Made by a program: the position numbers and the translations under genes. The notes below the pieces were generated by a model, which worked only from the letters and a program-made list of their open reading frames with translations, made no database searches and had not been told where the DNA came from. Shown here one piece after another: positions 26,282 through 36,600 of a stretch of 64,000 bases of DNA. How positions within the stretch are numbered: the first letter of the stretch is position 1; each line of letters starts with the position of its first letter. The DNA comes from Alcanivorax sp. (lineage in GTDB: Bacteria > Pseudomonadota > Gammaproteobacteria > Pseudomonadales > Alcanivoracaceae), in contig NZ_CP051240.1 in assembly GCF_017794965.1 (NCBI RefSeq), forward strand, positions 496,001 through 560,000, given 5' to 3'.

Positions 26282-26356
26282 ATTCGCCCAGGCAAGCTGG
26301 GCTCCTACAAAAAACACCCGGGGCCGCTGTAGGAGCCCAGCTTGCCTGGGCGATCC
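26282..26356. repeat. REPIN-like inverted REP pair
   Basis: Two inverted copies, a left one (26282-26309) reading into CTCCTACA and a right one (26329-26356) starting TGTAGGAGC; each has an internal stem CCCAG...CTGGG. Such GTAGGAGC-headed REPs resemble the RAYT-associated REPs of pseudomonads. It lies between the divergent thioesterase and dusC genes (26157-26467, otherwise empty). Confidence 0.75.
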
Positions 26357-26467
26357 GAGCCTCGGCGAGGCAAGGATTCCAGAAACGCATTGAGGTAGGC
26401 CAAATTCTCTGCTTACTGGCCCGCACTTCACGTGCCGCCTGCCCCATCCTGCTATAGAATCCGCCCC

Positions 26468-27436
26468 ATGAAACTGATTCTGGCCCCTATGGAAGGCTTG
26501 GCGGACTTCTGGGTCCGTCAGGCGCTGACCGATGTGGGCGACTACGACTGGTGCGTCAGCGAATTCGTCCGGGTCAATGGACTGCTGCTTCCCCCAAAAG
26601 TTTTCTATCGCTGGTGTCCCGAGCTGAAACAAGGCGCGCGCACCCGGGCGGGTGTGCCTGTGCATCTGCAATTGTTGGGGTCTGATCCTGCCTGCATGGG
26701 GGAAAACGCGGCCAGAGCGGTGGAGTTAGGCGCGCCTGCCATTGATCTTAACTTCGGTTGCCCGGCTAAAACGGTGAACCGGCATCGCGGTGGCGCGGTA
26801 TTGCTGGACGAGCCCGACGTGGTCCATGCCGTTACCCAGGCAGTGCGTCGGGCCGTGCCGGAGCACATTACTGTGTCTGTGAAAATGCGGCTGGGTAATG
26901 AGGACGATGCGCTGTCGCTGGAGAACGCGCGGGCTGTGCAAGCCGCCGGTGCCGCCTGGTTGACCGTGCATGGACGGACCAAGCGTCAGGGCTACAAGCC
27001 ACCGGCGTTCTGGGACCGCATTGGTCATATCCGTGAGGCGGTCAGCATCCCGGTGATTGCCAATGGTGAGATCTGGACGGTGGCCGATGCCCGTCGCTGT
27101 CAGCAGGAAAGCGGGTGTGATGACCTGATGCTGGGCCGGGGGGCGGTGGCCAATCCCTGGCTGCTGCGTGACCTGCGAACCGGGCAGCCGTCAGACTGGG
27201 AGAGTGTGGTGGCGGTGATACAGCGCTTTGCGCTGGATATCATGGGCACGGGGACCGACGCTCAGGTAGCCGGCCGGATCAAGCAGTGGCTCAGCTATCT
27301 GCGTCGGCAATGGCCCCAGGCCGGCGCCATGCTGGAGCAGGTCAAACGGGTCAACCAGCCGGAGGCGATGCTTCCGTATCTACAGGGAGATCAACGGATT
27401 CCGGCGGCGTCAGCGTCAGCCGCTGAAAGGGTTTGA
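26468..27436 (+). CDS. dusC: tRNA-dihydrouridine(16) synthase DusC
   Basis: 322 aa from MKLILAPMEGLADFWVRQALT. FMN TIM barrel; catalytic Cys in NFGCPAKTVNRHRGGAVLL, HGRTKRQGYKPPAFW, and IANGEIWT. The DusC branch is indicated by the N-terminal APMEGL and SEFVRVN. It reduces U16 in tRNA. The last 86 bp overlap the 3' end of the convergent MBL gene. Confidence 0.9.
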   Translation: MKLILAPMEGLADFWVRQALTDVGDYDWCVSEFVRVNGLLLPPKVFYRWCPELKQGARTRAGVPVHLQLLGSDPACMGENAARAVELGAPAIDLNFGCPAKTVNRHRGGAVLLDEPDVVHAVTQAVRRAVPEHITVSVKMRLGNEDDALSLENARAVQAAGAAWLTVHGRTKRQGYKPPAFWDRIGHIREAVSIPVIANGEIWTVADARRCQQESGCDDLMLGRGAVANPWLLRDLRTGQPSDWESVVAVIQRFALDIMGTGTDAQVAGRIKQWLSYLRRQWPQAGAMLEQVKRVNQPEAMLPYLQGDQRIPAASASAAERV

Positions 27437-28367
27437 GCACCACGAAATCACCGTTATGCCGATTGGCCAGCGCGTCGAAGGATTTATCCAGATTGTCGAG
27501 CAGCCAGGGCAGCGGCTTGACGTCTTCCGTCAGTTCCACAAAGAAGTTATCCCAGTGCACCGGGATGATGGTGTGTGCCCCCACGGCACCGACGGTCTCA
27601 TCATAGAAAACCTGCTGATAATACTCACTCTGCTTCCCCAGGCTGGCACTGGCCAGCAGGGCATAATCTGCTTGGTAGCGATCCAGTTCGCCGGGCTGCA
27701 TACCTGCACTGCCCTGGATCAGCAGGCTGCCTGAGGGGTGTTTGATCACCAGACCATAGCAGCCGCCTTCCTGCCAGGCGCCCAGATAGGCGGGCGGTTT
27801 TACTGGCGCGGTAATCTCGCCCTTGCCGGTCCATTTTTCGATGGGGCGGGGCAGCGGGACATGATCGGCAGGCACAAAATAAAGGGTGAATTCGCCGAAT
27901 TGATAAGGGTGATGGGTCTGGACGGTGGTGATGCGTTTTTCATCCAGATCGCTACCACGTGCTGCCATGGCCGACGACGTAGAGCCCAGCAGCTGGGCGT
28001 CAGTCATGCGCGCAACGATGCCGCTATCCATGGCGTGATCAAAGTGGGAGTGGAGTACCGGGATGGCGTCCAGTTTATCGATGCCGGCCTTGTTCAGGGC
28101 CGATTCAATCCGCGCCTGATCCGGCTCGATACGGGTAAAGAGCTCGGGAATGCTCACCCGTGAAAAGTAGCCATCCGTGAGTATTTGGGTCTCGCCGTCA
28201 CTGATCAGGATGGTACTGGTGCCCAGATAAGTGATCGTCACTTCCCCGGGGGTTGGGGGCTGTGGGGCAAGGGGCCAGCTACCCAGGTTCGGGGAAAGCT
28301 GCAGGGTGGCAGTGATGGTGATCAACAGGAGCAATACCGCACCCAGAATCCATCGTACTGCTTTCAT
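27351..28367 (-). CDS. MBL-fold metallohydrolase, membrane-anchored
   Basis: 338 aa if started at MKAVRWILGAVLLLL (28367, GGA site); 28379 is an alternative. An N-terminal signal anchor is followed by a metallo-beta-lactamase fold of the UlaG/NAPE-PLD-like type: LGTSTILI, metal ligands HSHFDHAMD, later PADHVPLPRP and IPVHWDNF. The substrate is unknown; NAPE-PLD relatives act on phospholipids and others on sugar lactones. Convergent with dusC, overlapping it by 86 bp. Confidence 0.82.
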   Translation of the reverse strand: MKAVRWILGAVLLLLITITATLQLSPNLGSWPLAPQPPTPGEVTITYLGTSTILISDGETQILTDGYFSRVSIPELFTRIEPDQARIESALNKAGIDKLDAIPVLHSHFDHAMDSGIVARMTDAQLLGSTSSAMAARGSDLDEKRITTVQTHHPYQFGEFTLYFVPADHVPLPRPIEKWTGKGEITAPVKPPAYLGAWQEGGCYGLVIKHPSGSLLIQGSAGMQPGELDRYQADYALLASASLGKQSEYYQQVFYDETVGAVGAHTIIPVHWDNFFVELTEDVKPLPWLLDNLDKSFDALANRHNGDFVVLKPFQRLTLTPPESVDLPVDTEASPPAG

Positions 28368-28590
28368 TGCGACATCCATTGTTGTTATTAGGTTGGGGTC
28401 GTTCCTGACCAGACCCACCCATGATACTGAAATTCTTGCTCAGGTGCAGGCCCGGGGTCCGATAAATACAGGCCCCCAGGCCCTTCGACTAAAGTCATAC
28501 TGTGCCAGACCTGCCCTTTGGCTAGTCTTGATACAAGCCCGATCTCCTGAGGAGAAGGCCACTTGTAACGAGGACGCAGAGGGACGAGTA

Positions 28591-28848
28591 ATGAGAGAAG
28601 AAAACGCCCGTGCATATTGGGCCGCCAACCTGCGATTGATTCTGACCTACCTGGCTATCTGGTTCGCTGTCTCTTATGGCTGCGGCATTTTGCTGGTGGA
28701 CGAACTCAATCAGATCAACCTGTTCGGTTTCAAGCTCGGTTTCTGGTTTGCACAACAGGGCGCGATCTATGCGTTCCTGGTACTGATTGTCATGTACGCG
28801 CATTCCATGAACAAGCTGGACCGCAAGTTCGACGTCCACGAAGACTGA
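28591..28848 (+). CDS. DUF4212 small subunit of a sodium:solute symporter
   Basis: 85 aa, two membrane helices (LILTYLAIWFAVSYGCGILLV and AQQGAIYAFLVLIVMYAHSM) and a charged tail LDRKFDVHED, as in the TIGR03647 family. It is always found ahead of a VC_2705-type symporter, which follows here after 13 bp. ATG at 28591 has a GAGGGA site; longer frames upstream have no support. Confidence 0.88.
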   Translation: MREENARAYWAANLRLILTYLAIWFAVSYGCGILLVDELNQINLFGFKLGFWFAQQGAIYAFLVLIVMYAHSMNKLDRKFDVHED

Positions 28849-28861
28849 GCTGGGAGGCCGT

Positions 28862-30658
28862 ATGGATATTCAAACCCTAACCTATTTGTTTGTGGGCGGC
28901 TCCTTTGCCCTGTATATCGGCATTGCGATCTGGTCGCGGGCCGGCTCCACCAAGGATTTCTATGTGGCGGGTGGCGGTGTCTCTCCGCTTGCCAATGGTG
29001 CGGCCACGGCTGCGGACTGGATGTCAGCCGCGTCGTTCATTTCCATGGCAGGGATCATTGCCTATGCCGGCTACGATGCCTCGGTCTACCTGATGGGGTG
29101 GACAGGTGGCTACGTGTTGTTGGCCATGTTGCTGGCCCCGTACCTGCGCAAGTTCGGCAAGTTCACCGTGCCGGATTTCATTGGTGACCGTTATTACTCC
29201 AGTGTGGCAAGAACCGTTGCGGTGATCTGCGTGATCTTCGTGTCGTTCACCTATGTGGCCGGGCAGATGCGTGGCACCGGTATCGTGTTTGCCCGCTTCC
29301 TGGAAGTGGACGTGAACACGGGCGTGGTCATTGGTATGGCGATCGTTTTCTTCTACGCCGTATTGGGTGGCATGAAGGGGATTACCTATACCCAGGTGGC
29401 GCAATACTGTGTGCTGATTTTTGCCTTCCTGGTGCCGGCAGTATTCCTTTCCATCATGATGACTGGCCATGTTCTTCCGCAAACCGGCTTTGGCGGTACG
29501 GTGCTGGATGCTGCCGGGAATGACAGTGGCGTCTACCTGTTGCAGAAGCTGGATCAGGTGGTCACCGATCTTGGTTTTACCGAATACACTGAGGGCTCCA
29601 AGTCCACCATTGATGTGTTCTTCATTGCGGCAGCACTGATGTGCGGTACCGCGGGCCTGCCCCATGTGATTGTGCGTTTCTTCACCGTGCCTCGCGTAAA
29701 GGATGCCCGCATCAGTGCCGGCTGGGCGCTGTTCTTCATCGCGCTGCTGTACACCTCCGCACCGGCCGTGGGCGCTTTTGCCCGTCTGAACCTGATCGAT
29801 ACCGTGAACGAAACCCAGTACACCGAGCTGCCTGAGTGGTTCTACAACTGGGAGAACTCCGGACTGATCGGCTGGGTGGACAAGAACGGCGACGGTACCG
29901 TGCAGATGCGTGCCGGCGCACCGTTCGAAGGCAAGCCCACCTTTGCAGGCAGCCGTGAGGAAGCCTCCGGTGACTACGGCGAGCGGGTGCTCACCAATGC
30001 ACCCACCGACAACACCTCCGAAGTCTATATCGACCGTGACATCATCGTACTGGCCAATCCGGAGATCGGTAATCTGCCGGCCTGGGTCATTGCTCTGGTG
30101 GCGGCCGGTGGCGTAGCGGCGGCGCTGTCCACAGCGGCAGGCCTGTTGCTGGTGATTTCCAGTGCTATTTCCCATGACTTGCTGAAGAAGACCCTGAAGC
30201 CGGATATCAGTGAGAAACAGGAACTGCTTGCTGCACGCGGTGCGGCGGTGGTGGCGATCTGTATTGCCGGCTACTTCGGGATCAATCCACCGGGCTTTGT
30301 GGCACAGGTGGTGGCCTTTGCCTTCGGCCTGGCTGCGGCAAGTTTCTTCCCGGTGATTCTCATGGGCATCTTCTACAAGCGGATGAACAAGGAAGGCGCC
30401 ATTGCCGGCATGCTGGTGGGCCTGATCTTTACCTTCAGCTATATCGTGTTCTTCAAGTTCATCTCTCCGGAGCTGAACACGGCGGAACACTGGTGGTTCG
30501 GTGTGTCACCGGAAGGCATCGGTACCTTCGGCATGGTGCTGAACTTTATCGTGGCCTTTGCCGTGTCCCGTGTCACCGCACCGCCGCCGGAGCACATCCA
30601 GCACATTGTTGAGGATATCCGTATTCCTCGCGGTGCCGGTGAAGCTCACGCTCACTAA
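28862..30658 (+). CDS. Sodium:solute symporter, VC_2705/ActP-like
   Basis: 598 aa, about 13 membrane helices. SSS-family blocks: KDFYVAGGGVSPLANGAATAADWMSAASFISMAG, VGQMRGTGIVFARF-type core and CGTAGLPHVIVRFFTV. A periplasmic or loop insertion of about 90 residues near 325-410 carries DKNGDGTVQM, an EF-hand-like calcium loop. It belongs to the subfamily paired with DUF4212; members take up acetate and other short carboxylates. The neighbouring CrbS/CrbR-like pair supports an acetate role. Confidence 0.9.
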   Translation: MDIQTLTYLFVGGSFALYIGIAIWSRAGSTKDFYVAGGGVSPLANGAATAADWMSAASFISMAGIIAYAGYDASVYLMGWTGGYVLLAMLLAPYLRKFGKFTVPDFIGDRYYSSVARTVAVICVIFVSFTYVAGQMRGTGIVFARFLEVDVNTGVVIGMAIVFFYAVLGGMKGITYTQVAQYCVLIFAFLVPAVFLSIMMTGHVLPQTGFGGTVLDAAGNDSGVYLLQKLDQVVTDLGFTEYTEGSKSTIDVFFIAAALMCGTAGLPHVIVRFFTVPRVKDARISAGWALFFIALLYTSAPAVGAFARLNLIDTVNETQYTELPEWFYNWENSGLIGWVDKNGDGTVQMRAGAPFEGKPTFAGSREEASGDYGERVLTNAPTDNTSEVYIDRDIIVLANPEIGNLPAWVIALVAAGGVAAALSTAAGLLLVISSAISHDLLKKTLKPDISEKQELLAARGAAVVAICIAGYFGINPPGFVAQVVAFAFGLAAASFFPVILMGIFYKRMNKEGAIAGMLVGLIFTFSYIVFFKFISPELNTAEHWWFGVSPEGIGTFGMVLNFIVAFAVSRVTAPPPEHIQHIVEDIRIPRGAGEAHAH

Positions 30659-30722
30659 GATGTAGAAAAAAAGGGAGAGCTGGCCGGTATGAATGAAACA
30701 TTCATGCCGGCTTTTTTCTCTG

Positions 30723-30880
30723 AGTTCAAAGTTGAAAGTTAAAAAGCGCGCTTGATGTGATGAGTGTTTCAGGCGCAGTGCCCGCGCACTACCAGGTGGT
30801 GCACGGCTGTTGACGGGCCAAGCTTAGACGTAGCTGTTTCGCGTTTTAACTTTCAACTTTCAACTTTCAACTTTCAACTG
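30723..30880. repeat. Heptad inverted-repeat element 9 (AGTTNAA type)
   Basis: Left arm 30723-30743 (AGTTCAA, AGTTGAA, AGTTAAA) then AAGCGCG; right arm 30843-30880 with four tandem CTTTCAA units. The loop contains GTGCCCGCGC, shared with element 14. The right arm ends 11 bp before the next start codon and replaces the usual Shine-Dalgarno region. Confidence 0.85.
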
Positions 30881-30891
30881 GGTTTAACCAG

Positions 30892-32703
30892 ATGATTGAA
30901 CAGGAACTCAATCACTACCCTTTTACCCTGCTCAGCGAAGCTGCACGGCATCGTCTTGATCAGGGTATGGACCTGGCGTATTTCGAAGAAGGGGACATCA
31001 TTCTTGATGCCGCCAGCCCCAGTGACTATGTCTACGTGGTGCACAAGGGCAGTGTGGCCGAGCTGGATGTGAATGCCCCGGATGGTCGCAGTCAGGTGGG
31101 GGTCTATGCTGCGGGGGATCTGTTTGGCGCCATCAGTGTCCTGAACGGAAAAAGCCGCTACCGATTCCGTTGTGAAGAGCAGACGCTCTGCCATCTGATT
31201 CCGGCAAAACTGTTTCTCCAGCTGTGTGACGGCGATGACGAATTCGGGCGTTATTTTCGCCAGACACTGGCGGAAAAATCCCAGCGCTTGGCGGAACGTC
31301 GCGAAGGCGGTGTCACCCTGGCGGGCTTCATGCTGGCCCGGGTGGAGCAGTGCATGCGCGAGCCCATGATCATGTCTGCCGGTGCCAGCCTGCGTGATGC
31401 GGTGGAAACCCTCAAACGGCATGGCGTGGACAGTGTGTTGATCGAAATGGATGGCAGTTTTGCCATTGTTACCAAGACCGATCTGCTCACGGCGCTGGTG
31501 ATGGAAGGGCGCAGCGCCGACGACCCGCTTTCCCATGTGGCAGAGACCCATCTGGTCACCGCGCTACCAGAAGATTACCTGTTCACGGCGCTGACCCTGA
31601 TGACCCGACACAAGGTGGCACGTGTGGTGGTCATGGCCCATGAGCAGGCGGTGGGTGTGGTTGAGCTCACCGATGTGCTCAGTTTCTTCTCCAGTCGTTC
31701 CTATGTGGTGGGGCTGGAGATCGAGAAGGCCGAGAGCCTGGAGGCATTGCGCCTGGCCAGCGAACGGCTGCCAGAGCTGGTTGAGGCACTGATGGCACAA
31801 GGCGTAAAGATGCGTTTTGCCATGGACCTGCTTGCCGCCCTGAATGGTCGCATTATGGCCAAGGCCTTCGAGATGGTCATTCCTGCGGAGCAGCACACTG
31901 CGGCACTGATTGTCATGGGTAGCGAGGGGCGGGGTGAGCAGATTCTCAAGACCGATCAGGATAATGGACTGATTCTTGGCGACCATCAGGACTGGCCACG
32001 TTGCCACGACGATGCCCGGCAGTTCACCGAAACCCTGTTGATGCTGGGCTACCCGCCATGCCCGGGCAAGATCATGGTATCCAATCCGCAGTGGGTGGGC
32101 ACCCTGAGCCAGTGGCGCGAACGGATTTATGACTGGGCTGGCGATGCGGGCGGGGAGGGCATGATTCATATCACCACCCTGGTGGATGCCCACTGCGTAG
32201 CGGGCACCAGCCACCTGCTGGATGAGCTGCGTCAGGCACTGTTCGACCGCTGCAGCGGTGACGAGGTATTCCTGCGCCATTTCGCCCGCCCGGTGCTGCA
32301 GTTCGCCACCCCACTGAACCTGTTCGGCTCGCTGAAAAAGCCCCAGCACGGCATTGATATCAAGAAAGGTGCCCTGTTCCCGCTGGTGCACGGGGTGCGA
32401 GCGATGGCGTTGCAGTGTCGCATTGAGGAAACCTCCACCCTGTCGCGCCTGGAGAAGCTGGTCGAGGCAGGTGTCATGGAAGCGGCCTTTGCAGAAGACC
32501 TGGGTGAGGCCATGGAATTGTTCAGCGAATTACGGCTGAACCATCAACTGGAGAACCGGCACGGGGATGAGATGAATATCCCCGGCAACCATATCGTGGT
32601 GCAGCGTCTGTCATCCCTGGAGCGTGATCTGCTTCGGGATGCGCTGCACCTGGTCAGTGATTTCAAACAGCGGCTGTCCCGTCGATTCCATCTGGAATAC
32701 TGA
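30892..32703 (+). CDS. cNMP-binding/CBS/DUF294 nucleotidyltransferase-like protein
   Basis: 603 aa. Domains: cyclic-nucleotide-binding-like beta barrel (about 15-130), a CBS pair (about 150-275), DUF294 nucleotidyltransferase-like domain (about 295-450) with MGSEGRGEQILKTDQDNGLIL, and a C-terminal DUF294_C helical domain. Related GlnD-type folds transfer nucleotides, but activity in this family is not established. Proteins of this type sit next to acetate permease and CrbS genes in other gammaproteobacteria. The ribosome site is poor because the repeat arm lies directly upstream. Confidence 0.88.
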   Translation: MIEQELNHYPFTLLSEAARHRLDQGMDLAYFEEGDIILDAASPSDYVYVVHKGSVAELDVNAPDGRSQVGVYAAGDLFGAISVLNGKSRYRFRCEEQTLCHLIPAKLFLQLCDGDDEFGRYFRQTLAEKSQRLAERREGGVTLAGFMLARVEQCMREPMIMSAGASLRDAVETLKRHGVDSVLIEMDGSFAIVTKTDLLTALVMEGRSADDPLSHVAETHLVTALPEDYLFTALTLMTRHKVARVVVMAHEQAVGVVELTDVLSFFSSRSYVVGLEIEKAESLEALRLASERLPELVEALMAQGVKMRFAMDLLAALNGRIMAKAFEMVIPAEQHTAALIVMGSEGRGEQILKTDQDNGLILGDHQDWPRCHDDARQFTETLLMLGYPPCPGKIMVSNPQWVGTLSQWRERIYDWAGDAGGEGMIHITTLVDAHCVAGTSHLLDELRQALFDRCSGDEVFLRHFARPVLQFATPLNLFGSLKKPQHGIDIKKGALFPLVHGVRAMALQCRIEETSTLSRLEKLVEAGVMEAAFAEDLGEAMELFSELRLNHQLENRHGDEMNIPGNHIVVQRLSSLERDLLRDALHLVSDFKQRLSRRFHLEY

Positions 32704-32729
32704 TGGCGCCGCTGCCAGGAGTACGCAAT

Positions 32730-33344
32730 ATGATCAGACAGTTACGCCGCTATGCCGACCGCTACCGTCATGCCCATGGCCCCTATGGCCATCTTTTTCT
32801 GCCCTATGAAGGCAGCGACGTGGTGGCGCTGGATTGCGAGACCACCGGGCTGGACAGTCGTCATGCCGAGCTGGTGTCCATTGCCGCTGTGCCGGTGCGC
32901 TCTGACCGCGTTTGTGCCAGCGAAAGCATGGATGTGCATTTTCAGGCGCCACCCAGCCTGACCGGTGAATCCATCGCCATTCACAGGCTTCGACCGGTGG
33001 ATCTGGATGAAGGTGTCGATGTGGCTGACACCCTGGAGTCCCTGCTGGCGTTCATCGGCAACCGCCCTGTGGTGGGTTGGTGTATCGATTTTGACGTGGC
33101 CATGATCAACCGTTACTTGCGCCCGTTGCTCGGCTTCGATCTGCCCAACGCCACCATCGAGCTATCGAACCTGTACCAGAAGAAGATGCGCTATTGGCAA
33201 CCGGACATTGAACCGGACCTGCGCTTTGAAGCCATGGCGAAAAGCCTGCGGGTCCCGATGATGGCGCGCCATAGTGCCCGGGGTGATGCGGTGACGGCGG
33301 GATTGATGTACCTGCAATTACAGCGGCCCACCCTGGATCAATAA
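32730..33344 (+). CDS. DEDDh 3'-5' exonuclease, DnaQ-like
   Basis: 204 aa from MIRQLRRYADRY, with AGGAG 8 bp upstream; an alternative ATG at 32703 overlaps the previous stop (TGATG). Exonuclease motifs: Exo I VALDCETTGLD, Exo II around GWCIDFDVAMINRYL, Exo III HSARGDAVTAG. It resembles the epsilon-like exonucleases found beside DUF294 genes in acetate loci. Its substrate is unknown. Confidence 0.87.
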   Translation: MIRQLRRYADRYRHAHGPYGHLFLPYEGSDVVALDCETTGLDSRHAELVSIAAVPVRSDRVCASESMDVHFQAPPSLTGESIAIHRLRPVDLDEGVDVADTLESLLAFIGNRPVVGWCIDFDVAMINRYLRPLLGFDLPNATIELSNLYQKKMRYWQPDIEPDLRFEAMAKSLRVPMMARHSARGDAVTAGLMYLQLQRPTLDQ

Positions 33345-33389
33345 CCGGATAACGGGGTGACCCGAGAACAAAGAATAGGGAGAGTATCC

Positions 33390-33605
33390 ATGCAGATCGC
33401 TGAACAGCTCCTGTTGGTGGCCGGGTTGGCCATCGTTGCTTTCAGTTACCTTAGCTACTGGCGTCGCACCGGTGATGCCCGCGGGGTGCTGGCTTTCTGG
33501 CGCAAGGGCATGGCGCTGGACACACGTGAATTCAAACTGCAGCGGGCGGGTCTGTGCCTGTTACTGGTGGCTGTGGTGCTGCGTTTTGTCGGTGCTCTGG
33601 TATAA
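33390..33605 (+). CDS. Small membrane protein
   Basis: 71 aa from MQIAEQLLLVAG with an AGGGAGAG site. Two membrane segments flank a basic loop (YWRRTGDARGVLAFWRKGMALDTREFKLQRAG). It sits between the exonuclease and the sensor kinase on the same strand, and is probably part of the acetate-locus transcript. No family is recognised. Confidence 0.7.
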   Translation: MQIAEQLLLVAGLAIVAFSYLSYWRRTGDARGVLAFWRKGMALDTREFKLQRAGLCLLLVAVVLRFVGALV

Positions 33606-33679
33606 AGGGGGAGATCAGGCTGCATGCTGAAGGGGCATGTGAAGCCCCCTGATGAGACCAACAAGAACCGGGAGCTGCC

Positions 33680-36600
33680 GTGCTATCGTTGTGGGAGTTG
33701 AGCGGGCTGGCACTGTGTTATGTGCTGGTGCTGTTCGTTATCGCCTGGCTCGGTGACCGGGCCGCCAGAGAAGGCAGAAAAACCTTTCAGAACGCCTGGG
33801 TCTACAGCCTCGGGCTGGGCGTGTATTGCACCTCCTGGACCTTCTTCGGCGCGGTGGGGGAGGCGGCACAGAACGGCTGGAATTACCTTCCCATTTATCT
33901 GGGTCCCATCATTACGGTGCTGTTGGGGGGCTCGCTGATCTACAAAATGGTGTCGGTGGCCCAGCAGCAGAACATCACCTCCATTGCAGACTTTCTGGCT
34001 GCCCGCTACGGCAAGTCCCGCCGTCTTGCCGTACTGGTGACCCTGGTGGCTGTGGTTGGCGTTTTGCCCTACATCGCCCTGCAACTCAAGGCGGTGACCC
34101 TGTCTTTTGACTATGTACTGCAGGACAGCAACAGCGCATCCGTGGACACGGCGCTGGTGGTTGCGGCCCTGATGGCCCTGTTTACCCTGTTGTTCGGCAC
34201 CCGGCATATCGATACCACGGAGCATCAGTCCGGATTGATGCTGGCGGTGAGCTTTGAATCCTTCGTCAAACTGGTGGCCTTCGTGATGCTCGGGCTGTAC
34301 TGCCTGTATGGCATTTTTGATGGCCCGGCAGACATGTGGTCGCAGCTGGCAAACCGCCCGGATGTGATGCAAACCTTCGAGCCCACCCTGTTTTCCCAGA
34401 GCTTTGTCACCGCCCTGTTGCTGTCCATGGTGGCAATCCTGTGTCTGCCACGGCAGTTTCATGCCGGGGTGGTGGAGAACAATGATCTGAGGCATTTACG
34501 CAACACCCGCTGGCTGTTTCCTCTGTACCTGCTGATGTTTGCCCTGTTCGTGCTGCCGATTGTGATCAGCGGCGTACTCACGCAGCCCTATCTGCTGGGG
34601 CAGGCGGACACCTACATGCTCTCCCTGCCTATGGCGCAGGGCAATGCGGGCATGCTGGTGCTGTCCTTTATTGGCGGGATTGCAGCAGCCACCGGCATGG
34701 TGATTGTGTCGACCATGGCATTGGCCATCATGCTGACCAACGAAGTGCTGCTGCCCATGTGGTTGCAATCGCGTTTGCATGAAAAGGACCAGTTATCGGA
34801 TCTGGGCAAGCAGCTTCGTTTTCTGCGCCGCACCAGTATTCTGGTGTTACTGGGGTTGGCCTTTGCGTTTCATACCCTGATTGATCGTTTCGACGGGCTG
34901 GCCAGTATCGGCCTGTTGTCCTTTGCGGCGGTTGCCCAGTTTGCGCCTGCCCTGCTGGGCGCGCTGTACTGGCGCAATGGGCACAAGCAGGGGGCCTTCG
35001 TCGGCCTGGGGGTGGGCTTCGTGGTGTGGTTTTATTGCCTGCTGCTGCCGGTAATACTGCCAGTAGACTGGGTTGTCTCGCTGGATACCCACGGGCTGTT
35101 GGGGCTGGGATTATTGCGCCCCCATGCCATGTTTGGCATTGAAGGCCTTGAGCCTCTCACCCATGGGGTTTTCTGGTCGATCAGTCTCAACCTGGCGGCC
35201 TTTATCTATTTCTCACGCAGGGCGCGCCCTGACGCCCTTGATGAAGCCCAGGCCGCCCGCTTCGTGGATATGCCCACGGACTGGTGGCGCGAAGGCATGG
35301 GCCACCCTTCCATTACCACCGGTGAGTTGCTGGATGTCTGTCGACGGGGGCTCGGTAACCCCCGGGCGGAGCCCCTGTTTTTTGATTACATGCGGCGCCG
35401 GCATGTGTCGGAAGACCAGGACCTCCCCGCGCCGCTGCATCTTGTTCGTTACGTGGAACGCTTGCTGGCGGGTGCCATGGGTGCATCCACCGCCCGCATC
35501 GTGATGAGCTCCCTGCTGCGCAAACAGAACAGTCGCCACGATGATGTGGTGCGGATGATGGATGAGGCCTCTGAGCTGATTCAGTTCAATCACCAGTTGT
35601 TGCGCACCACCATTGAAACCATTGCCCAGGGGATCTGTGTGGTGGACCGCAGTATGCAGGTGGTGGCCTGGAATCAGGCCTATGTGAAGCTGTTCCAGTA
35701 TCCGGATGGTCTGATCCGTCTGGGGCGGCCCATTGAGGAGGTGTATCGCTTCAATGCCGAGCGCGGGTTCTATGACGGTGAAGACATGGATGCGAATGTG
35801 CACAAACGGGTGCAGTTGTTGCGCGACGGTCATTCCCATCAATTCGAGCGTGAACTGCCCAACGGAATTGTTGTTGAGGTGCGCGGCACTCCCATGGTCG
35901 GCGGTGGGTTTGTCAGCACCTACATGGACATCACCGAACGCAAGCGGGACGAACAGGCATTGCGGCAGATTAATGAAAATCTGGAAAACATGGTGGCAGA
36001 GCGAACCCGCAAACTCACCGAACTGAATCTGCAGCTGGCGCAGGCCAATGAGGGCAAGACCCGCTTTCTGGCGGCGGCAGGGCATGACCTGATGCAGCCG
36101 CTCAATGCCGCCCAGTTGTTTGCCTCGTCCCTGCGTCAGCAGCTCCGGCAGCAGGATGAAAGTGGCTTTGCCAGGGAAGTGGATGTGCTTGGCCATATCG
36201 ACAGTTCACTGCAGACGGCGGAACAAATCATTTCTGCGCTGATGGAAATCAGCAAGCTGGACACCGGGGTCATGCCGGTCCACCTGCACCCGCTCAGTCT
36301 GCAGAAACTGATGGAGCCACTGGGGCAGGAGTTTTCTGCCCTGGCGAGGGCCAGCGGGCTGAGATTGCACATGGTGGCCTGCTCGTGTGTGGTGGAAAGC
36401 GATGAAGTGTTGCTGCGCCGGGTGTTGCAGAATCTGTTGTCCAACGCCATTCGTTATACCGAATCCGGGCGCGTGCTGTTTGGCTGTCGGCGCCGTTCAG
36501 GCGCCGTTCGTATCGATGTATGGGACACGGGCCCCGGCATTCCTGATGACCAGCATGAGCAGATCTTTCAGGAATTCCAGCGCTTGCCCCAACAGAATGG

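Noticed and set aside
29024..30490. 488-codon minus-strand ORF opposite the SSS symporter
   Set aside because: His/Gln-rich shadow translation without start signals or family similarity.
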